A DNA stretch of 59,631 nt from Ardenticatenales bacterium (GTDB lineage Bacteria; Chloroflexota; Anaerolineae; Promineifilales; Promineifilaceae): the NCBI GenBank assembly GCA_020634575.1, contig JACKBM010000041.1, forward strand, positions 1 through 59,631. The letters are read 5' to 3'. Shown piece after piece: positions 1 through 8,650 of this stretch (the stretch's first letter is position 1; each line of letters begins with the position of its first letter). The notes beneath the pieces are model-generated. The model worked only from the letters and a program-made list of their open reading frames with translations, did not search any database and had not been told where the DNA came from. A program made the position numbers and the translations under genes.

Positions 1-40
1 GCATCTTCGTGGGTCAACCAAAACTCAATCATAAAAAAAG

Positions 41-70
41 TTCACACAGGGGCTGTGCATTTGGTATTAT
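41..70 (+). promoter_or_regulatory. Probable promoter of the VWA-FHA gene
   Basis: TTCACA (41-46) and TATTAT (65-70) are separated by 18 bases, a fair vegetative promoter about 80 bases before the start codon. A short palindrome CACAG-GGG-CTGTG (45-57) sits in the spacer and could bind a regulator. The leader also holds a GACCGGTC palindrome near 117. No experimental support; the call rests on hexamer match and position. Confidence 0.4.
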
Positions 71-150
71 AGCACAGGGCATTATGTTGATTTGTGAAGA
101 ATGCCCACATTTGCCGACCGGTCGGTCACGGTCACCGTAAAGGATCTTTT

Positions 151-2073
151 ATGAAAAGAACCAGACAGAATCGCCGGAATCAATACTTGGGGCTGCTGCT
201 TGTTGCGCTGGCCTTGCTCATCGTCGCCACGCCGGTTCTGGCTCAGGGGCGTGAGCTGGTCATCACCGATGTCGACATCAGCAGTGCACCCACAATAGAG
301 TTTACCTTGCTTGGCCGGGATTCGGCCGGGGGCGCCATTGATTTTAATGGCGTGGACCTGACCGTGCGCCATGATGGGGTGGTGGTGCCCGCCGAAGCTG
401 TGGAGATTATCCCTGATGGCGTCTCAACAGGCACGTTGACTTTGTTTTTGCTGGACGTGCCTACTGGCGTCAGCGACAGTTTCCCTGAGATTCAGGGAGT
501 GGTCACCGGTTTTGCCGTGCCGGAATACATGCTTGAGCCGGTGGACTATGTTGGTGTCTTCCAGGTAGGTTCGGCCGCTTCGTCCACGTTGTTGGGGCCG
601 GAGAATTTCAACAATAGCGTGATTAACCTGTTTGCCAATCCGCTGACGGCGGAAACCGGCCGGACCGCCCTCTACGACAGCATCGGCAATCTGCTCAACG
701 CCCTCGGCTCCCTCAAACCGGACCCCGATATCGCCACATCGTTCGTCATCATGTCCGATGGTACGGATGCCGTGAGCTCCAGCTTTACTCCCGAGCAAAT
801 CATTACCCTGGCCAACTCGCTGGGTGTTTCGCTGCACACGGTCTGGCTGGAAAACGAAAACATTGTGGACGATGACGAGGTGGTCAGCGGCCAGAGCTTC
901 CTGCAAAATATCGCCACCCAGACGGGTGGTGTTGGCACGGATCTGGGCGACAGCGCCCTCATTACCGCCATGTACAACCAGATCGCCAGCCGTCGCAGCC
1001 AGACGCTGGTGCGCTATTCCGTTGACGCAGTGGCCGGCGGCGATCACACGGTGGAAGTCAGCATGGCGCTGGATCCCAATGCCCGGGCCACGGCCACCTT
1101 CCAGATTCCGCCCGAGGCGCCAACCGTTGTCCTCAATATCCCCCCGGAAAGCCGGACTTTGCAGCTGGCGGACATTAATACGCCGGTCACCCTTTCCCTG
1201 TCTACCAGCGTAAGCTGGGTCGATGGCGTTGACCGCGAACTGACCCGGGCCGAGTTGATCGTCAACGGTCTACAGGTGCAGACGATCGATCCCACAACGG
1301 TGGCTAACTTCCAGGCGACCATCAATAATTTTGTCTATGGCGACAACTCCGTTCGCATCTCGGTAACCGATAGCGCCGGCAACGTGGCTACGAGCGGCGA
1401 AGTCATCCTGACCATCAACCAGGGTGAGACCGTCATCCCGGAGACGTTGCAGGAGCCGAGCGGTTTCAGCACCTTTTTCCAGAACCTCGGTTCCTACTGG
1501 GTCTGGCTGCTGGGCTGTCTGGGCACTACGGTCATGGTCATCATCGTCTTTGCCCTGATGTGGTTCCTGCGCAATTCCTCGATTTTCCGCGCCCTGGGCC
1601 TCAGCAGCATCCTGAGCCGAATACCCTTCCTGCGCCCGTACATGTCGACGGTACGCCAGCTGGATCGGTACGGCCGCCAGGCCAAGCGGGCCAAGGATGC
1701 CTTCAGTCGTTATGATGAAGGCGCGCGCGGCTCCTCAGATCAGCCCGGCGGCCGCGGCGGCGCCCGGATGAATGCCTTCCTCGAAGTTGTGGAAAGTCAG
1801 ACGAGTAAGCCGAGCCGCATTGACCTGAACGATGTAGAGAATCGGCTGGGCCGCTCGCCCAAACAAGCCAATGTCTCCTTCGACGATGACATCACCATGT
1901 CGCGCATTCACGCCACCATCGTCCAGGAAGGTAGCGACTACCGTATCTTTGATGAAGGCAGCACCAGTGGCACCTTCGTCAACGAGCAGCGGGTGCCCGA
2001 TTACGGCATCCAGCTGATTGATCGGGACGAGATCCGCATGGGAGCGGTTATCCTCCGTTTCCGCCAACCGTGA
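151..2073 (+). CDS. Membrane-spanning VWA-like / FHA domain protein
   Basis: A 640-residue protein. The start at 151 is preferred over an upstream in-frame codon at 94 because AAGGA lies just before it and a signal peptide follows directly (hydrophobic stretch ending in ATPVLAQ). Residues about 133-290 resemble a von Willebrand A fold: they keep the GRTALYD and VIMSDGTD segments, but the first metal-site motif (DxSxS) is replaced by FQVGSAASS, so the metal site looks degenerate. An Ig-like stretch follows. One membrane helix lies at about 449-473. The C-terminal FHA domain (about 560-640) has the LGRSP, SRIHATI and GTFVN motifs that bind phosphothreonine. The VWA part should be outside and the FHA part in the cytoplasm. 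It overlaps the next gene by 4 bases. The ligand is unknown. Confidence 0.85.
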   Translation: MKRTRQNRRNQYLGLLLVALALLIVATPVLAQGRELVITDVDISSAPTIEFTLLGRDSAGGAIDFNGVDLTVRHDGVVVPAEAVEIIPDGVSTGTLTLFLLDVPTGVSDSFPEIQGVVTGFAVPEYMLEPVDYVGVFQVGSAASSTLLGPENFNNSVINLFANPLTAETGRTALYDSIGNLLNALGSLKPDPDIATSFVIMSDGTDAVSSSFTPEQIITLANSLGVSLHTVWLENENIVDDDEVVSGQSFLQNIATQTGGVGTDLGDSALITAMYNQIASRRSQTLVRYSVDAVAGGDHTVEVSMALDPNARATATFQIPPEAPTVVLNIPPESRTLQLADINTPVTLSLSTSVSWVDGVDRELTRAELIVNGLQVQTIDPTTVANFQATINNFVYGDNSVRISVTDSAGNVATSGEVILTINQGETVIPETLQEPSGFSTFFQNLGSYWVWLLGCLGTTVMVIIVFALMWFLRNSSIFRALGLSSILSRIPFLRPYMSTVRQLDRYGRQAKRAKDAFSRYDEGARGSSDQPGGRGGARMNAFLEVVESQTSKPSRIDLNDVENRLGRSPKQANVSFDDDITMSRIHATIVQEGSDYRIFDEGSTSGTFVNEQRVPDYGIQLIDRDEIRMGAVILRFRQP

Positions 2074-2948
2074 TCCGCAAAGAAGAACAGCTGCTGAGCC
2101 AGGTCCGGGCACATTGCCCTGACCTGGCCTGGCGGCACAGCCAGTTAAACCAGGAAGGTCAATACAACGACATCCTTATTCTGGACCAGGCGTGGGTGTT
2201 TCGTTTTGCCCGCAATGCGCCGGCAGCCGCGACGTTGCGCCATGAGCAGCAACTGCTGACCCAAATAGGGACCCGTTTACCGCTGCCCATTCCCCAACCC
2301 AGCCATGCTTATCTGTCGCCTGCGGCCGGTGAACAACCCTTTGTCGGCTACCCGTATATTTCGGGCGAGCCACTCTGGCTGGAGCGGTTTGCTGCCATTC
2401 AGAATGAGACCATTTATGCGCGGCTGGCGGCGGATTTGGCCGGTTTTCTGCAGGCGCTCCACGCCATCCCACCGGCCGATCTCGGCCTCTCGACCAACAC
2501 CGTTGCCGAAGCGGAGCCAGAATGGCGTGATCTCTACCAGCGCATTGAGCAGAAGCTTTTTGAGTACATGAATCCACGAGCACAGGCGGCAGTGGCGGCC
2601 CATTTTGGCGACTACTTCCAGAACCCGGCCCGCTACGCGTTTACCCCGGCCGTTCGCCATGGCGATTTTGGCAGCGGGAACATACTTTTTGATCCAAAGA
2701 CCGGTACAATCAGTGGCATCCTGGATTTTGCCTTCACTGGTGTCGGCGATCCGGCCGTGGATTTTGCCGGTTTACAGCGGTTTGGCCCTGAGTTTTACCG
2801 GCAATGCGCCAGCCATTATCCGGCCATGCTTACTGCCGAGGTCCGTATTGACTTCTACGGCGGTACCTTCGCCCTCCAGGAAGCGCTTTTCGGCCTGGAA
2901 CATGATGACCCGGCGGCGTTTGCGGCCGGCATTGAAACCTTTAGGTAG
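2070..2948 (+). CDS. Aminoglycoside phosphotransferase (APH) family kinase-like protein
   Basis: A 292-residue protein of the APH/choline-kinase fold. The catalytic loop is visible as RHGDFGSGNILF with Asp in HGD and the metal-binding Asp in GILDFAF. N-terminal strands include a VFRFARN segment where the nucleotide-binding Lys is replaced by Arg, which is common in this family. The start is GTG at 2070 inside the stop of the preceding gene (GTGA overlap), so translation is coupled to the VWA-FHA protein. The substrate cannot be told from sequence; members phosphorylate antibiotics, sugars, amino alcohols or homoserine. Coupling to an FHA gene makes a signalling role possible, but that is speculation. 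Confidence 0.8.
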   Translation: MIRKEEQLLSQVRAHCPDLAWRHSQLNQEGQYNDILILDQAWVFRFARNAPAAATLRHEQQLLTQIGTRLPLPIPQPSHAYLSPAAGEQPFVGYPYISGEPLWLERFAAIQNETIYARLAADLAGFLQALHAIPPADLGLSTNTVAEAEPEWRDLYQRIEQKLFEYMNPRAQAAVAAHFGDYFQNPARYAFTPAVRHGDFGSGNILFDPKTGTISGILDFAFTGVGDPAVDFAGLQRFGPEFYRQCASHYPAMLTAEVRIDFYGGTFALQEALFGLEHDDPAAFAAGIETFR

Positions 2949-2957
2949 GAGAACCCC

Positions 2958-4610
2958 ATGCCTCTTCATCCCCTCGCCGGGCAGCCGGCGCCGCCGGAGT
3001 TGTTGACAAACATTCCCCGCCTGATTGCCGCTTATTACACCGAAAAACCTGATGCTGCCAACCCCGACGAAAAGGTTGCCTTTGGCACTTCAGGGCATCG
3101 CGGCAGTTCGGCCAGCCGCAATTTCAACGAGGGCCACATCCTGGCCATCAGCCAGGCGATTGCCGAGTACAGGCAGGGTGAGGGGATTAACGGGCCGCTC
3201 TACCTGGGCATGGACACCCATGCGCTGAGTGAGCCGGCCTTTATTTCGGCGCTCGAAGTTCTGGCTGGGAATGGGGTGGAAGTGATGGTACAGGCGGGCC
3301 GGGGCTACACGCCCACGCCGGTGATTTCCCACGCCATCCTGACCTACAATCGGGACCATGCCGGTGTGCAGGCGGATGGCATCGTTATCACGCCATCACA
3401 CAACCCGCCGGGGGATGGGGGCTTCAAGTACAACCCGCCGAGCGGGGGACCGGCCGGTACCGCCACCACCAAACAGATCGAAAACCGGGCCAATGAGCTG
3501 CTGGCGGCTGGCCTCAAAGGGGTTAAGCGTTTGCCCTTCGCTCGCGCCTGGCAGGCGGCCACGACCCACGAATACGATTACGTCACGCCGTACGTGACCG
3601 ACCTGGCCAATGTGGTCGACATGAAGGCGATAGCCGGCGCTGGCCTGCGTATCGGCGTGGACCCGATGGGCGGCTCTGGTATCGCCTATTGGGAACCGAT
3701 TGCTGATCGTTATGGGCTGAACCTCGACATCGTCAATCGGCGGGTTGACCCCGCGTTTGCCTTTATGACGGTGGATGGCGATGGCGTCATTCGCATGGAT
3801 TGCTCTTCGCCCTACGCCATGGCCAGCCTCATCGGGCTGAAGGAGCAGTACGACATCGCCTTTGGCAACGATCCCGATTACGACCGGCACGGTATTGTGA
3901 CACGAGGGTATGGCTTGCTAAATCCCAATCATTACCTCGCGGTGGCCATCAACTACCTGTTCCAGCACCGGCCGGAATGGCCCGCCTCAACCGCCATCGG
4001 CAAGACGCTGGTCTCCAGCTCCATGATTGACCGGGTTGCGAATGCTCTGGGCCGGACGCTGGCCGAGGTGCCGGTTGGCTTCAAATGGTTTGTCGATGGC
4101 CTGCTGGATGGCAGTTACGGCTTTGGTGGCGAAGAGAGCGCCGGGGCGTCCTTCCTGCGTTTCGACGGCAGCGTCTGGACAACGGACAAAGACGGCATCA
4201 TCATGGATCTGCTGGCGGCTGAGATCACGGCGGTGACCGGCAAGGACCCGGGCGACCATTACGCGGCGCTGGCGGCGCAGTTTGGGGCGCCGGACTATGC
4301 GCGGAGTTCGGCACCGGCCGGTCGCGAGCAAAAAGCGGTCCTGTCGAACCTGAGCCCGGAGATGGTGACGGCGACGACGCTCGCCGGCGACCCGATCACC
4401 GCCCGCCTGACCCATGCGCCTGGCAACGGCGCCGCTATCGGCGGGCTCAAGGTTACCAGCGACTTCGGCTGGTTCGCCGCCCGCCCCTCTGGCACGGAGG
4501 ATATTTACAAAATTTATGCCGAAAGCTTCAAAGGACCGGACCACCTCAAGCAGATCCAGGCCGAAGCCCAGGCCATCGTCACCGCCGCCCTCAAAGCGGC
4601 CGGCGTTTAG
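2958..4610 (+). CDS. pgm: Phosphoglucomutase, alpha-D-glucose-specific
   Basis: A 550-residue enzyme, the usual length of bacterial Pgm (about 546). It interconverts glucose-1-phosphate and glucose-6-phosphate in the cytoplasm. The N-terminal TSGHRGSS loop (about 44-51) and the catalytic serine loop TPSHNPP (Ser about 147) are present. So are the metal loop with NDPDYDRHG, the sugar loop GEESAG, and the C-terminal phosphate loop [10 protein letters not shown]. The ribosome site TAGGAGA lies just before the ATG. It links naturally to glycogen metabolism and to the beta-glucan phosphorylase encoded at 54168-57635, which should release glucose-1-phosphate. Confidence 0.95.
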   Translation: MPLHPLAGQPAPPELLTNIPRLIAAYYTEKPDAANPDEKVAFGTSGHRGSSASRNFNEGHILAISQAIAEYRQGEGINGPLYLGMDTHALSEPAFISALEVLAGNGVEVMVQAGRGYTPTPVISHAILTYNRDHAGVQADGIVITPSHNPPGDGGFKYNPPSGGPAGTATTKQIENRANELLAAGLKGVKRLPFARAWQAATTHEYDYVTPYVTDLANVVDMKAIAGAGLRIGVDPMGGSGIAYWEPIADRYGLNLDIVNRRVDPAFAFMTVDGDGVIRMDCSSPYAMASLIGLKEQYDIAFGNDPDYDRHGIVTRGYGLLNPNHYLAVAINYLFQHRPEWPASTAIGKTLVSSSMIDRVANALGRTLAEVPVGFKWFVDGLLDGSYGFGGEESAGASFLRFDGSVWTTDKDGIIMDLLAAEITAVTGKDPGDHYAALAAQFGAPDYARSSAPAGREQKAVLSNLSPEMVTATTLAGDPITARLTHAPGNGAAIGGLKVTSDFGWFAARPSGTEDIYKIYAESFKGPDHLKQIQAEAQAIVTAALKAAGV

Positions 4611-4617
4611 AGAAGAG

Positions 4618-4704
4618 GGCCACGGATTAACACAGATTTAGCACGGATTTTTCTTTTTTGGAGCTTCCCACAAAAATCGAAACCCAAAATCCGTGTTAAT
4701 CCGT
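4618..4704. repeat. Intergenic inverted repeat, 15-bp perfect arms
   Basis: GCCACGGATTAACAC at 4618-4632 is repeated in inverted form at 4690-4704 (GTGTTAATCCGTGGC). Less perfect pairing (ACGGATTTT with AAAATCCGT) continues inward. It lies between pgm and the oxidoreductase and ends 17 bases before that gene's ribosome-binding site. It could act as a terminator or as an mRNA stem protecting the pgm 3' end. There is no sharp T-run directly after the stem. Confidence 0.7.
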
Positions 4705-4729
4705 GGCAAAAAATTCCCACGGAGTTGAG

Positions 4730-5959
4730 ATGTTTGATTATCTGGTTGTTGGGTTGGGGTTGATTGGGTCGGCCTCGTTGCGCTATCTGAGCGAGTTGAG
4801 CGGGAATGTGGCCGGGATTGGCCCGGCGGAGCCGGCTGATGAGGCGACGCACGAAGGTATTTATGGCGCCTGGTTTGACAACGGCCGGCTGGCCCGGCAG
4901 TTGACGACCGACCCGGTCTGGGCCGAGCTGGCCCAGCGGGCGCTGACCGAGTTCCCCCATCTGGAAGCGAAGAGCGATGTGCCGTTTTACACTGGTAGCG
5001 GCCACATTTTTGTGAGTGACAAGCCGCTGGGGGACGCGCACTGGCAGGCAATTGACGAGGTGGCCGAAAAGTACGAGGTCAACTATCGCCGCCTGGACCA
5101 TGAGGCGCGGCGGCGGGAGTTCCCGCTGTTACACGTGCCGGCGACGGCGGAAGCGAGCTGGGAGGCGGCACCGGCCGGTTTCCTCAACCCCCGCCGCCTC
5201 GTGCAGGCCGAGCAGACTGCCGCCGCCCAGAACGGCGCCACCATCCTGAACGACATCGTCACCCATGTGCGCGACTGTGGCGACCATTACGAGCTGACCA
5301 CGCGTGACGGCGAGGCCGTAAAGGCTCGCCGCGTCCTCCTGGCGACCGGCGCCTACAGCACCAGCTTCGACCTGACGCCACGCCAGCCCGCGTTGCGCTA
5401 CAAGGGCGAACTCATCGTCCGCGCCGAGGTCAGCGAGGCTGAGGCGGCCCGCTACGGCGACATGCCGACCGTGATCTACCTCATCGACGACCCTGAAGTG
5501 GCGGACATTTACCTGGTCCGGCCGATCCAATACCCGGATGGCCGCTACTACCTCAAGATGGGCTGCAACACCATCGTCGACGAGCATGTGGATGGGCTGG
5601 ACGGGATCAATGGCTGGTACCGCGCGGGCGACAGCGACCGCTTCCTGCCCGTTTTCCAGCGGTTGGTCGGCCGGCTTTTCCCGGAGATGGAAGTGCTTGC
5701 CTGGCTGACGGGCCGCTGCGTCATCACCTACACCACCCACGGCCTGCCCTATGTTGACACGCTGGTGCCCGGCCGCCTCTACACCGCCCTGGGCGGCAAT
5801 GGCAGCTCAGCCAAGGCGGCTGACCCGCTGGGCAACCTGGCCGCCAACCTCGTGGTCAATGATGGTTGGACCGACGAGATGGCTGCGGAACCGTTCAGGT
5901 TGGTCTATGAGGATGAAATTGAGCGGTGGCCGCGCCAGCACCTGATGCGCGAACATTGA
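4730..5959 (+). CDS. FAD-dependent oxidoreductase, DAO / sarcosine-oxidase-like family
   Basis: A 409-residue flavoprotein. The N-terminus (MFDYLVVGLGLIGSASLRYL) is a dinucleotide-binding Rossmann fold with GxGxxGSA. Mid-protein, RVLLATGAYS is the second FAD motif, and the C-terminus has GLPYVDTL and LGGNGSSAKAADPLG as in the DAO superfamily (D-amino-acid, glycine and sarcosine oxidases). The start at 4730 is chosen over GTG 4703 because GGAG precedes it and the earlier codon lies inside an inverted repeat. The likely reaction is oxidation of a secondary amine or N-methyl amino acid; the exact substrate cannot be assigned. Confidence 0.8.
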   Translation: MFDYLVVGLGLIGSASLRYLSELSGNVAGIGPAEPADEATHEGIYGAWFDNGRLARQLTTDPVWAELAQRALTEFPHLEAKSDVPFYTGSGHIFVSDKPLGDAHWQAIDEVAEKYEVNYRRLDHEARRREFPLLHVPATAEASWEAAPAGFLNPRRLVQAEQTAAAQNGATILNDIVTHVRDCGDHYELTTRDGEAVKARRVLLATGAYSTSFDLTPRQPALRYKGELIVRAEVSEAEAARYGDMPTVIYLIDDPEVADIYLVRPIQYPDGRYYLKMGCNTIVDEHVDGLDGINGWYRAGDSDRFLPVFQRLVGRLFPEMEVLAWLTGRCVITYTTHGLPYVDTLVPGRLYTALGGNGSSAKAADPLGNLAANLVVNDGWTDEMAAEPFRLVYEDEIERWPRQHLMREH

Positions 5960-6000
5960 GCGTGCCATTAAGAAACAAGGCGGAAATGAACAGATTCGTA

Positions 6001-6066
6001 GGGGCTAGGCAACCGGGTCAAGCGCCTGCCATGAAGAAATGTGCTGGCCACCGGTTGCCTCGCCCG
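6001..6066. repeat. Short intergenic inverted repeat
   Basis: GGGCTAGGCAACCGGGT (6002-6018) is mirrored by ACCGGTTGCCTCGCCC (6051-6066), with a few mismatches and a 32-base loop. A smaller hairpin CAGCAGC...GCTGCTG follows at about 6129-6149. The 202-base gap 5960-6161 otherwise shows no convincing gene; an 79-codon frame crossing it has no family resemblance. Confidence 0.5.
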
Positions 6067-6161
6067 CAAGGTGCGGCAGCGGGCAATGTGGTCCTCCGTG
6101 TAACGATACCCGGTAAGCAACGATTATCAGCAGCTCATAAGGCTGCTGGAGCAGGAAAAAT

Positions 6162-7016
6162 ATGAGTAAGCAACGGATCACCTTTCTTCACCCCGGCAAC
6201 ATGGGTATCTCCCTGGCGGCGACCGCCCAGAACAGCGGCCACGAGGCCTGCTGGGTGGCTGCGGGCCGCCGTGGCCAGACCCGCACGCGCGCTGAGGAAC
6301 ACGGGCTAACGGAGCTGGCCACGCTGGCCGAGGCCGCCGCCTGTGACGCCATCGTCTCCATCTGCCCGCCGGCAGCGGCGCTGGATGTGGCGGCGGCAGT
6401 GGCGGCGACCGGCTTTCAGGGGCTGTATCTGGACGCCAATGCAATTGCGCCGGCCACGGCCAGGGCAATCGCTGAATTGGTTACGGGTCACGGCATGAGC
6501 TATGTCGACGGCGGCGTTATCGGCGGTCCCGCCTGGGAGCCAAATCGGACCTGGCTTTATCTCTCGGGGCCGCGGGCAGATGAGGCAGCCGAGTTATTTG
6601 TGGCAGGGCCCCTCGAGACGCAGGTGTTGGGGGAGGGCGTCGATCAGGCGTCAGCCATCAAGGTTTGCTACGCGGCCTACACCAAAGGGACGACGGCGCT
6701 GCTGGCGGCCATCCTGGGTGCGGCCGAAGCGCTGGACGTGCGCGAGCCGCTCATGGCCCAATGGGACCGCAACTGGCCCGGCTTTGATACAAAGACCGAG
6801 AACCAGGTCCGCCAGGTCACGGCCAAAGCATGGCGTTTTGCCGGCGAGATGGAAGAAATCGCCGCCACTTTTGTTGAGGTCGGGCTACCTTCGGGCTTCC
6901 ACCAGGCCGCCCACGACATCTACCAGCGGCTCGCCGGCTTCAAAGACGCGCCCGAAGTGCCGGGGCTGGATGAGGTGCTAGCCAGCCTGGGCGGGCGCAA
7001 CCCCGAACGCAATTAA
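6162..7016 (+). CDS. NAD(P)-dependent dehydrogenase, 6PGDH / hydroxyisobutyrate-dehydrogenase-like (DUF1932 type)
   Basis: A 284-residue protein preceded by AGGA. The N-terminal Rossmann domain starts ITFLHPGNMGISLAATAQ (GxxGxSLA instead of GxGxMG) and continues with DAIVSICPP, as in the beta-hydroxyacid dehydrogenases. The MSYVDGGVIGGP segment corresponds to the family's substrate loop. The C-terminal half is helical and holds SAIKVCYAAYTKGTTALL, where the Lys aligns with the family's catalytic Lys and the segment resembles the DUF1932 C-terminal domain. It probably oxidises a beta-hydroxyacid; its partner could be the flavoprotein upstream. Confidence 0.75.
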   Translation: MSKQRITFLHPGNMGISLAATAQNSGHEACWVAAGRRGQTRTRAEEHGLTELATLAEAAACDAIVSICPPAAALDVAAAVAATGFQGLYLDANAIAPATARAIAELVTGHGMSYVDGGVIGGPAWEPNRTWLYLSGPRADEAAELFVAGPLETQVLGEGVDQASAIKVCYAAYTKGTTALLAAILGAAEALDVREPLMAQWDRNWPGFDTKTENQVRQVTAKAWRFAGEMEEIAATFVEVGLPSGFHQAAHDIYQRLAGFKDAPEVPGLDEVLASLGGRNPERN

Positions 7017-7052
7017 ATACCGGTTCTTTTGAAAGGTTGCTGCCAGGACAGA

Positions 7053-7309
7053 GTGGGCGCAACCCGACATGCCTGCCCCGAGGCGGCCGAGGGGGTAGGC
7101 ATTCTCCTGTAGGGTTGCCGCCCGCCCGGTGCGCGCGTGAGCGCGCCGCCAGCAGCGTTTACCGCGCAAGCGTTCTTAACTAATGAATCGGCCCGTTCCT
7201 GTTAGTTTCCGTAGGAGGCCTAAGTCCTTCCGGGCGCGCTGACGCGCGCGCGCGTCGTCGGGGCGGCAACCTACAGGAGAATTCCTCACCTGTCAGGTTG
7301 CGCCCCGAC
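7053..7309. repeat. Long inverted-repeat element, copy A (full length)
   Basis: A roughly 257-bp element with terminal inverted repeats: GTGGGCGCAACCCGACATG at the left and the inverse of GTCGGGGCGCAACCTGACAG at the right. A second nested pair is ATTCTCCTGTAGGGTTGCCG and its inverse, and GC-rich hairpins of alternating GCGCGC lie inside. Copies B (7991-8101) and C (9018-9271) share the same left sequence. No open frame of its own. It is best described as a MITE-like or structured intergenic repeat. Confidence 0.85.
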
Positions 7310-7401
7310 TGAAGATTTGCGCAGACGATTGACAGATGGGCCAGATCGATTTATTTTGCCGGAATGATTTGGCGTAGTGTGGGTGAAATGCGAAGGTGGT
7401 G

Positions 7402-7948
7402 ATGTTGGCTGGCATGTGGCGTGATCGATTCCGTTCTCGGTATGGCGAGATCGGTCTGACAATTGCCTCTTTGCTGATAGGCGCTGATCTGGGGCGTTTG
7501 GGCTTCAGGCGTCTTGTTGGATCAACTTGAATATTCCCGAAGCTTACCGTTCAATGAAGCTGTGCCGCACAGCTTTTTTCAGGCGAAAGCAGCGTTACTG
7601 GTTGAATATGCACCCCATTTCATGCTGATTGGGGCCGTAGGGCTGGCCTTGTTTGTGCGCGCCCTTCGCAGTGTGACGGATTCGTCGACTGTCCTGGGTA
7701 CGTTTGACCGCTGGGATTACCTGCTGCTGGCCTGGCCCCTGCTATACTTCAGCGCTTTTGTATTGACGATCACAGTTCTGATGCCGTTCTGGCTATTACC
7801 GATCCTGGTGCCAGGTTTTCTGTTGTTGCGTGGACTATTAACAGGTCAGGAGAAGCTGGGCGTGTTTGCCCTGGGGATGTGCCTGGGGATGGGGATGCTG
7901 CTTTTTAATGTCGAGTTTTACCCCGATTTTCAGGCCCTGGTCTTCTGA
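7402..7948 (+). pseudogene. Small multi-helix membrane protein gene, apparently frameshifted
   Basis: A frame beginning ATG 7402 (MLAGMWRDRFRSRYG, then a hydrophobic helix IGLTIASLLIG) ends at 7530. A second frame, open from 7481 to 7948, continues with three or more hydrophobic helices (HFMLIGAVGLALFVRAL, LLLAWPLLYFSAFVLTI, PILVPGFLLLRGLL). Dropping one base near 7512 would join GFRR to LLDQLEY into a single protein of about 180 residues. AAGGTGG precedes ATG 7402, whereas the second frame alone would have to start at TTG 7514. No family recognised. Alternatively the downstream frame is an intact 144-residue gene. It sits between two repeat copies, a likely place for decay. Confidence 0.4.
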
Positions 7949-7990
7949 CCTGGGCCCGTTGCCGCGATAGCTTCGCTAGATCCCCTGGAG

Positions 7991-8101
7991 AGGGTGGGCG
8001 CAACCCGACATGCTTGCCCCGAGGCGGCCGAGGGGTAGGAATTCTCCTGTAGGGTTGCCGCCCGCCCGGTGCGCGCGTGAGCGCGCCGCCAGCAGCGTTT
8101 A
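7991..8101. repeat. Inverted-repeat element, copy B (left half only)
   Basis: This copy matches copy A almost base for base from GGTGGGCGCAACCCGACATG through the GCGCGCGTGAGCGCGC hairpin, with about three differences, and stops after AGCAGCGTTTA. The right half with the closing terminal repeat is missing, so it is a truncated copy. Confidence 0.85.
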
Positions 8102-8152
8102 TCAAGCTGGCCAATGCGTGGTGGCCCTTCGCTGCGCTCAGGACAGGCTGCT

Positions 8153-8273
8153 AAACGCCGTGCTGATGTGCCCGGAACGGGCACTCGCGCAAAATGTGTC
8201 TTATGATGCGATGGTCATCCTTGCCGTAGTGCCCGTTCCGGGCACTTTTTGTTTCCCCATCAGCACGCCGTTT
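8153..8273. repeat. Nested inverted repeat with inner palindromes
   Basis: The outer arms AAACGCCGTGCTGATG (8153-8168) and CATCAGCACGCCGTTT (8258-8273) pair with one mismatch. The inner arms GTGCCCGGAACGGGCACT (8168-8185) and AGTGCCCGTTCCGGGCAC (8228-8245) are each self-complementary and also pair with one another. The right inner hairpin is followed by TTTTTG and could terminate plus-strand transcription. It is unrelated in sequence to copies A to C. No open frame. Confidence 0.75.
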
Positions 8274-8334
8274 CCAACGGCGCCACACTTGACGTGTTGC
8301 GCAATGTCCAGCTGAATTGGCCTGGTCACGAGGG

Positions 8335-8388
8335 TTGAGAAATGAACTGGACTGGTTTATACTATCGGTATTACCTTTCGTAATACCG
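8335..8388 (+). promoter_or_regulatory. Toxin-antitoxin promoter and palindromic operator
   Basis: TTGAGA (8335-8340) and TATACT (8358-8363) are spaced by exactly 17 bases, a strong vegetative promoter. A perfect palindrome CGGTATTAC-CTTTC-GTAATACCG (8366-8388) covers the expected transcription start and ends 10 bases before the antitoxin ATG. Ribbon-helix-helix antitoxins, usually with their toxin, repress their own operon through such sites, so this is the likely autoregulatory operator. Confidence 0.8.
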
Positions 8389-8398
8389 CTGGTGATTT

Positions 8399-8650
8399 AT
8401 GGCTACAACAAAAACCGCAATTTCCCTCCCCGATGGGCTATTCCAGGAACTGGAACGCCTGGCCAAAGAACTCCATCTTTCACGAAGCCGGCTCCTGGCG
8501 CTGGCATTTGAGGAGTTCGTTGAGCGACGTCAGAATCAGAAGATCCTGCGCGAGCTCAACGCCGCTTACGATGACGAACAGGTAGAAGAGCTTGACCTGA
8601 CACGTCGCCACATGATTCGCTATCAGATTAATCAGGATGAGACGTGGTGA
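8399..8650 (+). CDS. Antitoxin, ribbon-helix-helix / MazE-like
   Basis: An 83-residue protein. The N-terminus reads TKTAISLPDGLFQELERLAKE, a short DNA-binding beta strand followed by helices, as in CopG/MetJ-type (ribbon-helix-helix) antitoxins. The acidic C-terminal tail (DDEQVEELDLT) is the part expected to wrap and inhibit the toxin. No strong ribosome site is visible; the leader is short. It overlaps the toxin start, so the two are translated together, and it should repress its own promoter through the palindrome at 8366-8388. Confidence 0.85.
   Translation: MATTKTAISLPDGLFQELERLAKELHLSRSRLLALAFEEFVERRQNQKILRELNAAYDDEQVEELDLTRRHMIRYQINQDETW

Noticed and set aside
5926..6165. 79-codon frame between the oxidoreductase and the dehydrogenase gene
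   Set aside because: It starts inside the upstream gene, lacks a ribosome site, crosses an inverted repeat and has no similarity I can recognise.
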